In this document: in pieces, positions 33,195 through 42,600 of the stretch
Numbering within the stretch: the stretch's first letter is position 1
Layout: each line of letters starts with the position of its first letter
Origin: Aliiroseovarius subalbicans
Lineage (GTDB): Bacteria > Pseudomonadota > Alphaproteobacteria > Rhodobacterales > Rhodobacteraceae
Direction: 5' to 3'
Assembly (NCBI RefSeq): GCF_022678625.1
Contig: NZ_JALBYQ010000001.1
Span: 1,201,895 to 1,265,894 of the forward strand
Length of the DNA stretch: 64,000 nt
Program-made: the position numbers and the translations under genes
The notes under the pieces: model-generated
What the model saw: the letters and a program-made list of their open reading frames with translations, nothing else
Told to the model about the DNA's origin: nothing
Databases searched by the model: none

Positions 33195-33926
33195 TTGGCA
33201 CTCGTAGCGCAGAAAAACCTTTCCCAAGCCGGGATTCCTGAATGGCAGAGGGCGACTTACAATGACTTAGCCGAGCGTCTCGCATCTCCTTCGGATTTTC
33301 CCTGCACATTCTCACAAAACGCTTTCCATCGAGAGTTGCTTCAATTCTCTTTCATTGACGCCCCCGGTGAGAAAGGGTTTCGAACCGGGATGCGCGATCT
33401 TCTTCAATACATTGCAGACTGCAATCATTGGGACGGGCGGCTGGACAGTGCCAAACCCCTACTGATGGTTTTCTCTGAGCATGCAGCCAGTTTTGATACT
33501 ATTGAACAATATCATGAATTTGGGTGGCAGGTGCTACAGAGTTGGCACGAAAACGATCCTACCCCCTGGCCCAGTGATGTCTCAAAAACGCCACTTGAAC
33601 CATTTTGGTCATTTTGCTTCGGAGGATTGCAATTATTCGTGAACATGTCTGCTCCACTGCATACCAAACGTCGCAGTCGAAACCTCGGTCGTCATTTCAC
33701 TTTGGTGATCAATCCACGTGAACGCTTTGACTTGGTGGCGGGGGACACGCCCGAGGGTGAGAGGGTGCGATCCAAAATCAGGGCGCGGTCTAGTGACTAT
33801 GATGAGGTGGCGCATTCGCCCTTATTGGGTCGCTATCAAAAGGGTGAACTGGAATGGGTTCAATACTCCCTTTCCGAGGACAACTCAGCCGCACTCAATG
33901 AGTGCCCCTTCCAATTCAGGGGTTGA
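33195..33926 (+). CDS. YqcI/YcgG family protein
   Basis: A 243-residue protein of the YqcI/YcgG family: FPCTFSQNAFHRELLQFSF, then GWQVLQSWHENDPTPWP, and FWSFCFGGLQLFVNMSAPLH, which carries the conserved FCFGG..FVN core. The start is TTG 33195, with GAGG five bases before it. The frame stays open upstream to 33033 without a usable start codon, so an N-terminal part may have been lost. Function unknown; homologues sit in some biosynthetic clusters. The neighbourhood is insertion debris. Confidence 0.75.
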   Translation: MALVAQKNLSQAGIPEWQRATYNDLAERLASPSDFPCTFSQNAFHRELLQFSFIDAPGEKGFRTGMRDLLQYIADCNHWDGRLDSAKPLLMVFSEHAASFDTIEQYHEFGWQVLQSWHENDPTPWPSDVSKTPLEPFWSFCFGGLQLFVNMSAPLHTKRRSRNLGRHFTLVINPRERFDLVAGDTPEGERVRSKIRARSSDYDEVAHSPLLGRYQKGELEWVQYSLSEDNSAALNECPFQFRG

Positions 33927-34482
33927 TGCCAGCACCGCAAACGGCAGTTAATCTGACACGCGCTCGAGCAATTCTACCAAAGTTTTCCGTGAAAAATGTG
34001 GCTGGGCAATAATCTACCCAGCCACGCCCTGTTGGACTTTTGTCGTCGACGGCACGCAAAGGGAGGAGGTATCACGCACAATCTCCGTTGTGGCTTCAGA
34101 ATGCCGCGCCGCAGAAAATGCTCAAGAAAGATCACCCGCAGTCACGAAATTGAAATCGATTTGGCGCATTTACGGTCAGTTTTCGCGGCCCACGCAAAGA
34201 CTTTGGGCAGATCTGGTCTCATTCTTTCGTGTCCCCCTCCACCATTCCGTTGCTGCTTTTCGATTTTCATTTCAATCCGCGAGAACTTGAACCGATGGCA
34301 ATTAAAGCTTTGCCTACATCGCTCTCGTTCAGAGCAGACATCGATGCATCCCACAGCATCGGTCAAAGAGGACTCCAAGCTGGCATTGGCTACAAGATGA
34401 CTGAATGACCGGTTCGGGCCGTCCCTGTCGAACGGCCCATATGTTTAGATTTCGATAGCTTCTGCAATTGCCAGTGCATCTT
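33927..34482. other. Intergenic stretch with one hairpin
   Basis: No gene is visible. At 33998-34025 a nine-base stem (GTGGCTGGG and CCCAGCCAC around a ten-base loop) lies 71 bases after the YqcI stop and may end that transcript, though the T run after it is weak. The rest is lower-GC degenerate DNA. Confidence 0.45.
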
Positions 34483-34809
34483 CTAATTCGCGACAGAAGC
34501 GCGCGCACCTTCCGAAATCTCGAACCGAACTGTCTTTTGGGTTTTACTCTGCAGTACCGAGGCCCGTTCTTTTATCTGACCTGGTGCCACCACGTCGACG
34601 ACTTGCATGCGAACTAGATCACAGCCACGAAGCTTGCTGTCGATAGCCATGTTGAACAGGGCGAGGTCTCGATGATTTTCGGCGAGTTCCAGTCGTACCC
34701 TAGTCGCCCAGACATGTTTGGGTTTCAGTGGACGTTTCTGGCCGACGATGCGTCCCTTGTTCCAGGCAGGGCGAAGTGTTCGAATGGCAGGTAAGTTTAG
34801 TGTTTCCAT
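34483..34809 (-). pseudogene. Truncated tyrosine recombinase (integrase), N-terminal half
   Basis: A 108-residue product from ATG 34809 with a strong ribosome site (GGAGG). It matches the start of short integrases: TRVRLELAENHRDLALFNMA, SKLRGCDLVRMQVVDVV and TQKTVRFEI, which carry the first catalytic Arg. The frame stops after SEGARASVAN, before the region with the other catalytic residues and the Tyr, so it cannot be active. Confidence 0.75.
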
Positions 34810-35048
34810 GACTGATCCTCCGATCCGCCACGCCCTCCCACAACGACAACCCGACGTTGACAAAGCACTGTATCACAAGATGCTGCGCTGCATCCGAGGT
34901 CTGCATTGAGCCCATTTTCTCGAATGCTGCGTGATGGTTGCACGTCTGCTATCGGATGAGTGGCTCTTTTCTTAGGGCGGTTGCAGTTCACACCACCTGA
35001 CAATGGGCCCGCGTTGTAATGGATCGGAACCTGAGATAGTTTCACTGT

Positions 35049-35417
35049 GTGAAGTGCCTTCGAAACATAACCTCAACATTGCTTGTTGTTCTTCTGGTCT
35101 TTTTGACGGGGCTAAGCAGCGCTGCGCATGCTTTATCAATGGATTGCCTTGGTGGGCATTGTGACGAGCACATGGTTATGCCCGGGCTCGAAAACCACAC
35201 TGGCCACGCTTTGGGGGAATTGACGGGCAGCACACCGCTTGGATCAGATGGGATAGCGCATGACGAATGCAATCCATTCCTGTGCAATTCTCTCGCGCTA
35301 CTACTGCTAACGTCCGACGCAGTTTTTGATCAATCCGAGACCGTATTGGGTTGGCAAGTTGGCCACCTCTCGACACTAGAAGAGCCGGACAACCCGGACA
35401 GACCACCCAACCTTTGA
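35049..35417 (+). CDS. Small exported His/Cys-containing protein at the head of the copper-type operon
   Basis: A 122-residue protein, GTG start without a clear ribosome site. A Sec signal (about 1-28, ending AHA-L) precedes CLGGHCDEHMVMPGLENH, which holds possible metal ligands (two Cys, His, Met), and a second pair (HDECNPFLC). It may be a periplasmic copper-binding or sensing protein like those that precede cop genes, but I do not recognise a family. Next gene starts 98 bases on. Confidence 0.6.
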   Translation: MKCLRNITSTLLVVLLVFLTGLSSAAHALSMDCLGGHCDEHMVMPGLENHTGHALGELTGSTPLGSDGIAHDECNPFLCNSLALLLLTSDAVFDQSETVLGWQVGHLSTLEEPDNPDRPPNL

Positions 35418-35515
35418 ATCAGGATTTCACCGCTGTTTGCGTAAGTGATCAGCGTTATTGAAAGGTCGCAGGAATACTGCGGCCAGCCTTTGTTTCACAA
35501 GGTTAGGACCAATCC

Positions 35516-35947
35516 ATGAACCGAAAATATATCGTGATCGGCGCGTGCGCCGTGGCAGCCGTCGCTGCATACCTCGTTCTTCGACCCGGCCCCGCAGAGG
35601 AAGCCGCGCAAGCGGCACCTGTTGAAGGTAACGCGATTGTCGCGATCCAGATGCCGCCAATCGACGGCAATGCAGCGATCGGCCAACGAATATTCGGGAA
35701 TACGTGTGCAGCATGTCACGGCACCAACGCTGTTGGGGTTGAGGGTGCGGGGCCGCCGCTGATCCATGTTATCTATGAACCCAGCCACCATGCCGACGAA
35801 TCTTTTCAGCGCGCAGTCGCGTTAGGCGTCAGAAGCCATCACTGGCGTTTCGGCGACATGCCTCCGGTTGAAGGTCTGATCCGTGGCGATGTTGCCATGG
35901 TCATCGCCTATATCCGCGAAATTCAACGCGCCAATGGAATTAACTGA
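35516..35947 (+). CDS. Membrane-anchored c-type cytochrome
   Basis: A 143-residue protein with an uncleaved N-terminal helix (residues 5-22) and one class I heme site, NTCAACHGTNAVGVEGAGPP, with the Met ligand in WRFGDMPPVEG. A His-rich spot (PSHHADE, SHHW) is notable. It precedes copC by ten bases and is probably cotranscribed; it may pass electrons to or from the multicopper oxidase further on. Confidence 0.88.
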   Translation: MNRKYIVIGACAVAAVAAYLVLRPGPAEEAAQAAPVEGNAIVAIQMPPIDGNAAIGQRIFGNTCAACHGTNAVGVEGAGPPLIHVIYEPSHHADESFQRAVALGVRSHHWRFGDMPPVEGLIRGDVAMVIAYIREIQRANGIN

Positions 35948-35957
35948 GGAACCCAAA

Positions 35958-36299
35958 ATGAAAAAACTTGCCACATTTGCTTTGATGACCTTTCTTGCCA
36001 CCAGTGCATTTGCCCATTCGCGAGTGGACACCACTATGCCTGAAAACGGCGCGGTGATTACCGAGGCTCCCACCGAAATCAGTTTCAACTTCGCTGCTGA
36101 TATCCGTCTTACGCGGGTGGATATGCTTCATCAGGACGACCCGTCAGTTCAGCTTGATTTGGGAGATCAGACGAGCTTTGGCCGTGTTTTCACGCTGCCC
36201 CTTGAGGGCATGGGGGTCGGCACCTATCGCATCGAATGGCGGGGCTTGGGGTCGGACGGTCACGCCATGCAGGGCGAGTTTTCGTTCACGGTGGAATGA
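35958..36299 (+). CDS. copC: CopC-type periplasmic copper-binding protein
   Basis: A 113-residue protein; signal peptide 1-19 ends AFA-H, so the mature chain begins with His (HSRVDTTMPENGA), the N-terminal copper ligand of CopC proteins. Typical later segments are PTEISFNFAADIRL and the closing YRIEWRGLGSDGHAMQGEFS with another His. Start ATG 35958 after GAGGAACCC. It overlaps copD (ATGA). Confidence 0.92.
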   Translation: MKKLATFALMTFLATSAFAHSRVDTTMPENGAVITEAPTEISFNFAADIRLTRVDMLHQDDPSVQLDLGDQTSFGRVFTLPLEGMGVGTYRIEWRGLGSDGHAMQGEFSFTVE

Positions 36300-37168
36300 T
36301 CATGCCGGACATCTGGGGAATAGCCGCGATCTTCGCCAAGCTGATGCTCTATATCGGCATTGCGGGTTCAACCGGGCTTGTGATCATTCGACTCTCGTTT
36401 CCCTATCTGGTGTCGCCATTAAGCGACCGGATTAGGATTCAGGCCGTGGTGTTGGCCGGATTTGCGATCGCCGCAGCGGTTTTCGGCTTCATGCTGCGTG
36501 GTGCCGCCCTGACGGGTGGAGCCGATGGCATGACGGATCCCGAAATGCTCGGGCTGTTGTGGCAAACACCGGTTGGCGACGTTCTGGTTTATCGTGTTGC
36601 TGGTGCAGCACTCCTAATCGCGGGAATGTTCATTCCCCGTTTTGGGACGTGGGTTTCACTTGCTGGCGGGACCATTGCCTTATGGTCCTTCGCAAAGATC
36701 GGGCACGTACCTGACTTGCAGCAAGCTGGTGTTCGCCTGCTCCTTCTATTGCACCTTCTGGGCATCGCTTTTTGGATTGGCATCCTTGGCCCCTTACGGA
36801 ACCTGTCACGGCAGTCAGAACACTTGGACAAAGCGGCCCTGCTGGGGCATCGCTTTGGGCGAGCGGCGGCAGTGATTGTCCCCGTGCTGATCTTGGCAGG
36901 CCTATTGATGGCTTGGCAGTTGCTGGGCGATCTGGGGGCACTGGTGTCAACGGGTTACGGGCAAGCCCTTCTGATCAAGCTGGTGCTTGTCGGCGTGGTT
37001 CTGACGCTGGCAGCCGCAAACAAATTCCGCTTCGTTCCCGCCATGCAGGCCGGGGACAGCAAAGCCGCGCAGCATCTGGCGCGCTCCATCGAAATTGAAA
37101 CAGCGGTCATACTGCTGGTGCTTGCAGCAACCGCAACACTCACCAGCGTTCTGACCCTTCCGAACTGA
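36296..37168 (+). CDS. copD: CopD-type copper uptake membrane protein
   Basis: A 290-residue protein with about eight membrane helices and the CopD domain (LLLLLHLLGIAFWIGILGPL; the following RNLSRQS). Start at ATG 36296 overlapping copC, or two codons later. CopD receives copper from CopC and moves it across the inner membrane. Usual length and topology. Confidence 0.9.
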   Translation: MIMPDIWGIAAIFAKLMLYIGIAGSTGLVIIRLSFPYLVSPLSDRIRIQAVVLAGFAIAAAVFGFMLRGAALTGGADGMTDPEMLGLLWQTPVGDVLVYRVAGAALLIAGMFIPRFGTWVSLAGGTIALWSFAKIGHVPDLQQAGVRLLLLLHLLGIAFWIGILGPLRNLSRQSEHLDKAALLGHRFGRAAAVIVPVLILAGLLMAWQLLGDLGALVSTGYGQALLIKLVLVGVVLTLAAANKFRFVPAMQAGDSKAAQHLARSIEIETAVILLVLAATATLTSVLTLPN

Positions 37169-37176
37169 GGCCTTCC

Positions 37177-38496
37177 ATGAACAGACGAGAATTCCTGATC
37201 ACGACGAGCGTTGCGGCATTGGCTCCGCGTGTCACATTTGCTTCAACCCCGACGGAACTGGTTGCGCAGCCGGTCAGCGCACAAATCCTGCCCGACGGGG
37301 AACCGGCAACACCTATGCTTGGGTTCAACGGCAGCACCCCCGGACCAGTGCTGCGGACCCGTCAAGGCGACGTCTTTGATATCCGGTTCCGGAACCAGAT
37401 CGACGAGGGATCGGCGGTGCATTGGCACGGCCTGCGTATCGACAATGCAATGGATGGCGTTCCGGGCCTGACGCAAGATGTCGTCAAAGCGGATGCCGAG
37501 TTCGCCTATCGTTTCCCTGCACCCGATGCTGGCACCTACTGGTATCACTCGCATAATCGGTCTTGGGAACAGGTTGCCAAGGGCCTTTACGGTCCGCTGA
37601 TTGTTGAGGAAGCGACACCTCCCGATGTGGACCACGATCTAATCGTCATGGTCGATGACTGGCGCATGACCGAAAACGCCACACTCGCCGATGGTTTCGA
37701 GAATATGCACGACCAGGCGCATCAAGGGCGGCTTGGCAACTATGCCCGTGCGCTTGTCGAACCGAACACGCCGGTCCGTCGCGGTGATCGTGTGCGCTTG
37801 CGGCTGATCAACGTCGCCACAGATCGAATTTTCCCGGTTGAGATTGAAGGCATTGAGGGCAACGTGGTTGCCTTGGACGGCATGCCGCTTTCTGCTCTAC
37901 AGGAGCCATCCGGCCTCATTTTGGCCCCGGCCCAGCGTGCCGACATCATCGCGGATGTCACTTCTTCAGACCAGATTTCCTTCATATTCCCCACGCAGGA
38001 TGGCCCTTACCGTTTGGGCGAAATCGCGGTGGTTGGCGAGAACACGGAACGGGAACCGTCAGAGATTTCAGCGTTGCCAGCAAACGAGACGGCACCGCCC
38101 GACATGGACAATGCGGTTTCCCTGACCCTTACCATGGAAGGCGGTGCCATGAGCCGCCGTATGATGCAAGGGATGATGGGCGGCGACATCTGGGCGCTCA
38201 ACGGCCAGTCAGGTCTGACGGATACCCCGTTTCATCTGTTCGAACGTGGGCAGACAGCGCGTATTCGTCTGGTGAATGGCACCCGTTTCCCGCATGGCAT
38301 CCATCTGCACGGGCATCATTTCTTTGAGGTCGGAGCCGAAAACAATCTGGGCGCGTTCCGCGACACCACACTTGTGGATTCAGGCGAGACCCGCGACATC
38401 GTCTGCGTGTTCGACAACCCCGGAAAATGGCTGTTGCATTGTCACATGCTGGGGCATCAGGCGGCGGGTATGAAAACATGGGTAAAGGTCACATGA
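37177..38496 (+). CDS. Tat-exported multicopper oxidase
   Basis: A 439-residue laccase-like oxidase with a Tat leader (NRREFLITTSVAALAPRV). All copper motifs are present: HWHGLRID, WYHSHNR, HGIHLHGHHF and LLHCHMLGHQAAGM. A Met-rich loop (MEGGAMSRRMMQGMMGG) lies near the type 1 site, as in copper-tolerance oxidases that oxidise Cu(I). It lies between copD and a cytochrome gene that it overlaps, which suggests a link to respiratory electron flow. Confidence 0.92.
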   Translation: MNRREFLITTSVAALAPRVTFASTPTELVAQPVSAQILPDGEPATPMLGFNGSTPGPVLRTRQGDVFDIRFRNQIDEGSAVHWHGLRIDNAMDGVPGLTQDVVKADAEFAYRFPAPDAGTYWYHSHNRSWEQVAKGLYGPLIVEEATPPDVDHDLIVMVDDWRMTENATLADGFENMHDQAHQGRLGNYARALVEPNTPVRRGDRVRLRLINVATDRIFPVEIEGIEGNVVALDGMPLSALQEPSGLILAPAQRADIIADVTSSDQISFIFPTQDGPYRLGEIAVVGENTEREPSEISALPANETAPPDMDNAVSLTLTMEGGAMSRRMMQGMMGGDIWALNGQSGLTDTPFHLFERGQTARIRLVNGTRFPHGIHLHGHHFFEVGAENNLGAFRDTTLVDSGETRDIVCVFDNPGKWLLHCHMLGHQAAGMKTWVKVT

Positions 38497-38924
38497 AACA
38501 CATTCTGATCATCGCTGCCTGGAGTGTCGCGACTGGCGCTATCGCCGGTCACGAATTGGATGACCGGGACCTGACCAATGGGCAGGCCCTCTACGTCGAA
38601 CAATGCGCGTCCTGCCATGGCGCAAATCTCGAAGGGCAGCCCGACTGGCGCACGCCTGATGAAGACGGCGTTCTGCCTGCACCACCCCATGATAAGACCG
38701 GGCACACATGGCACCACGATAATCAGCTTCTGTTCGAATACACCCGGCTCGGCGGCGAAGAAGCGTTGGCAGCACGTGGCGTTACGGGCTTTGCCAGCGG
38801 TATGCCGGGGTTTGGAGACACGCTCGCCGAGGAAGATATCTGGGACATTCTGGCCTATATCAGATCAACATGGCCAGACCGTGTTCAGGAAATCCAAGTC
38901 GGTCGCAACCCACCGCACGACTAA
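38493..38924 (+). CDS. Secreted c-type cytochrome
   Basis: A 143-residue protein starting at ATG 38493, overlapping the oxidase stop (ATGA), with the ribosome site AAAGGT. Signal peptide 1-18; heme motif CASCHGANLEGQPDWR; Met ligand in SGMPGFGDTL. The His-rich spot HTWHHDNQLL is like that of the first cytochrome. Likely electron partner of the multicopper oxidase. Confidence 0.88.
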   Translation: MKHILIIAAWSVATGAIAGHELDDRDLTNGQALYVEQCASCHGANLEGQPDWRTPDEDGVLPAPPHDKTGHTWHHDNQLLFEYTRLGGEEALAARGVTGFASGMPGFGDTLAEEDIWDILAYIRSTWPDRVQEIQVGRNPPHD

Positions 38925-38970
38925 GGTAGGCGGTCTTCGCTACCTGGCGTGAGCGCGTAGCGCCCGCGTC

Positions 38971-39190
38971 CGGTTTTGATGAGCAACTCCTGATCGAGGT
39001 ACAAGACCACACAGACAGATCGTGCGAGACCACGTCGGACATAGTCGTTTCGCAACTGGCAGACGTGCGTGAAAAGATCCAACGGTTGAAGTTGCTGGAA
39101 AAGGAACTGACCCGCATATCCAAGGGATGTGATGGGCAGGGGTATCGGAAGATTGCTACGTCCTGGTCTCACTGCCTGATCATGAGCTTT
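38971..39190 (+). pseudogene. C-terminal remnant of a MerR-family metal regulator
   Basis: The frame reads GFDEQLLIEVQDHTDRSCET, then VVSQLADVREKIQRLKLLEK and KGCDG, which is the dimerisation helix and end of a MerR (CueR/ZntR-type) protein. The DNA-binding N-terminus is absent, and the sequence runs into a repeat. It lies just after the copper-type operon, on the same strand, and may be its lost regulator. Confidence 0.65.
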
Positions 39191-39672
39191 GCGAAAGAGA
39201 ACACTGAACTTCCGATAGCAGACTTTGCCGTTCCAAAGTGGAATGGCCGGAGAGTCCCGCTTAACGGCCATTGGGGCAAGCTGCCGCGAACGGCGGCGCT
39301 GAGCCCAAATCCGACAAATGCCGCGCGAACCACAAACAGACGCAAACCACGGATGGCTGCCGTTGAGACCGGAAAGAACGGCCCATTCCCGCCGTTCGAT
39401 AGGGAGTTGCTACGCTGCAGTGCGGCCCGTCGAAGGAGACATTCGCTTTATCCACGATTTCAGCTGCACGGCGGTCTCACACTATTCGGGAAGAATGATC
39501 ATTCGCTGCGCTTGCGCCAGTGGCCCGATTCAGGGGCGCTGGAGTTGAGTAACAATTCAAGTTTTCTGGTGGCGTTTCCCCCCATCAAGCACCCGCCGAT
39601 GGGCGTCACGCATCAAAAGGAACTCTGCCCGGCTGTCCCAAAACTTCGCGTGAGCGGCGTAGAGCGACCAAT
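39191..39672. other. Degenerate intergenic stretch
   Basis: Apart from the repeat copy at 39247-39275 there is no gene. Sequence such as the AACGGCCC spot near 39378 is like the repeat-rich debris at 28.5 kb. On the minus strand after the RND stop a short frame (WSLYAAHAKFWDSRAEFLLM) reads well but has no start. Confidence 0.5.
39247..39275 (+). repeat. Short dispersed repeat, copy 2
   Basis: CCGGAGAGTCCCGCTTAACG, then GCCATTGGG; differs from the 28565 copy at two positions. It sits at the edge of the MerR remnant. Confidence 0.7.
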
Positions 39673-42600
39673 CTAAGAACGGCGGCGGCTGGTCAGCGTC
39701 ATCATGACGCCATACACCACCGCAATCACGAGGCTTGCGAAAATCGCCATGAGGAGCGTCGCAAAAAGCGGGTGTTGGGGATTGGTTGCCAACAATCGGA
39801 GTGTCGTTTCTTCTCCGGATACAAGCCAAGGGCCCAGAAGGGCGAGGTTCGTGGCAAGAATAGCCGCCACCGCGATTGCTGTGGCCAAGCGTGATTTCGC
39901 GGCGACGCTGTGCCCGATGAGCATTCGACGCAGGCTGCGCAAAGCACGCGCGACATCGGCCTGGATGACCAGAAGCGTCGGCACCAGCAAAAGCACAATG
40001 AAAAAGCCAACGGAAAGACCATAGACCAGCGTGACAACCGTGGGCTTGAGGAACAGGGACTGGCGGCTTTCCTCATACATCAACGGCATAAGGCCCAGCA
40101 CCGTCGTGAGGGTGGTGAGCAGAATGGGACGCAAGCGGTCCTTTGCGCCAGCAACGGCTGCTGCAGTCACCGGCAATTTGCGGCTGTACTCCTGCACAGT
40201 CGTCACAAGCACGATGGCGTCATTGATAATAATCCCTGACATGCCAATAAGCCCGATGATCGTGAACAGCGACATGGCAAGGCTGAACTGCGCGTGCCCC
40301 CAGACCGTGCCGATCAGACCGAAGGGAACGACTGCGAGGACGATCAGCGGAAGGGCCCAGTTTCCGAACACCCAGCCAAGCACAAGGTAGATTCCCAGAA
40401 TACACAGAAGAAAACCCACCATGGCCTCATCCAGGAACGCACTTTGTTGCAAAGACAGGCCACCCAGGTCCCAGTCGAGGTTGTGACGTGTGGCAATGTC
40501 CGGAAGGATTTCATCGTTCAACAGCCCGCCGATTTCGCTTGCACGAGCGGGGTTGTCTTCTGACAGGCTGCCCGTAATCGTGACCAGCCGGCGGCCATTC
40601 TCGCGCGCGACGGTTGAAAAGGCGATGGCGCTCTCGACGGTGATGATTTCGCCCAGCGGCACATAGACACCGGTCGGGCTGCGCATCAGGGTAGTCTCAA
40701 GGAAGTCGGCAGAAAGCTCCGCATCGGGAAGGCCGACCGTAATAGCGGTGGACCGGATTCCCGCCGGGAATTCCACAGCGGTAATGCCATTCAGACGGCC
40801 AAAAAGTTCCGCACCGATCGCGTCGGTGGTAAAGCCAAGCGCCTCTCCGGTCGGTGTGAGGTCAAGCACCATGTCGACCTTGCCGTAAGGCAGGCTGTCC
40901 TGCAGCCCCGTGACTTCGGGGAACTGGCTCAGCTCGGTGACAAGGTCATCTGCCGCGGCCTTCAGGGCAAAGCTGTCATCGCCGTAGAAATTCACGGCAA
41001 GGGAATCCCCCCCCGGTCCGGCCCCCTGGCTGCGGAAGCTGAGTACAGAGAGACCGGCGGGGCGTTTCACCTCCCCCTGAAGCTCGCGCACGAATTCCTG
41101 TGCTGAGAAATTCCGCTGATCGGCTCCGACAAGGCCGATATCGATCGACCCAAGCGTATCCGGGTCCATCGTCTCCTGACCAGGAATGCCCTTGGCTGAC
41201 GTTCCGCCCACCTGGGCAAGGGCATGAACGACCGGATAAATTCCGCTGTCTGCCTCGTAGCGTTGTCCGACCGCTGTAACGGCACGGTCCAGCTCCTGAG
41301 TAAGAGCAAATGCGTCCGCGCGGGTGGCGCCAGGCAGGAAGGCGAAGTTCCCGGTCACCGATCCGCGCTCGGGGGCGGTAAAGAAGGACCACGCGACCTC
41401 GCCGCGTATCAGGGTTGCCACACTGGTCGACAGCACCAGGATCATCAGCGCAACGACAAGGTAGCGCAGCCGGATAACCCATTGCATCAACGGCATGAAC
41501 GCGCGTTCTGTCATCCATGCGAAGCCCCGGTTGAACCAGGTCGACGGCAGGTCGTACCAGCGCTCCCTGGCTCCGGAGATCAGCGCATGGCGCATGTGAT
41601 GTGGCAGGATCAAAAAGCTTTCGATCAACGAGGCAAGCAGCACCGCTGTGACCACCGCCGGAATATCGCCAATAAGCCGCCCGAACTCGCCTCCGATGAA
41701 AAGAAGGGCAATGAAGGCCAGGATCGTCGTCGCGGTAGAGCTGAACACCGGACCCAGCATCCGGCGCACGGCATTGACCGGGGCCAGGTCCGGACTTTCG
41801 CCCATGCGACGGGCCCTGTAATCGGTGTGTTCGGCCACGACAATGGCATCATCCACCACGATCCCCAGCGTGATGATAAGGGCGAAAAGGGACATCATGT
41901 TGATGGTCAGCCCCGCAGCATACATCACCCCGACGGCAGCGATCATCGAAACGGGGATGCCCACAGCGACCCAGAAGGCGGTACGCGCCGACAGAAACAG
42001 GAACAGCGTGACAAGCACCAGCGCAAGCCCGGTCAGACCATTCTCCAAAAGGATATCAAGCCGGTCGGTAATGTCCTGCGCACGAGAGTTGATAAGTCGA
42101 ATGTCGACACCCGCCGGCAGCTCAAGGCGCAGCTCTTCGGCAAGCTGGCGCACGGTCGCTTCGATGCCGATGGCGTCCCCTTCGGCGGTTCTGTCGACCC
42201 GAACAAGAACCGCTGGCTGCCCGTCGATATAATAGGCGCGACTTGCATCCGACCCTGTCACGCTGACCTGTGCGACATTGCGAAGATAGAGCTTGGAGCC
42301 GTCCGGGTTTACCCGCACGACCAGATTGCGGATCTCGTCGGCGTCGCGGGTTTCAGTGCCAGCACGCAGCCTTGCGCCCCCATCGGCCACATCACCGGCC
42401 GGGCGGGTTTCGACGTCACCTGCAATTGCAGTTGCGATCTCTCGAAGGGAAATGTCGTGACGGACACGCGCCACTTCAGGCACGGCAACTTCAATCTGTG
42501 GCGCGGCGACGCCGGTGATGGAACTGCGGGTGATCCCCGCGCGGTATAGGCGCGAAACGAAGTCATCGCCGATCTGGGACAGCTGATCGGGGTCGATTGG

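Noticed and set aside
41224-42549. Long plus-strand frame over the RND pump
   Set aside because: Antisense shadow in high-GC DNA; the pump gene on the other strand is unmistakable.
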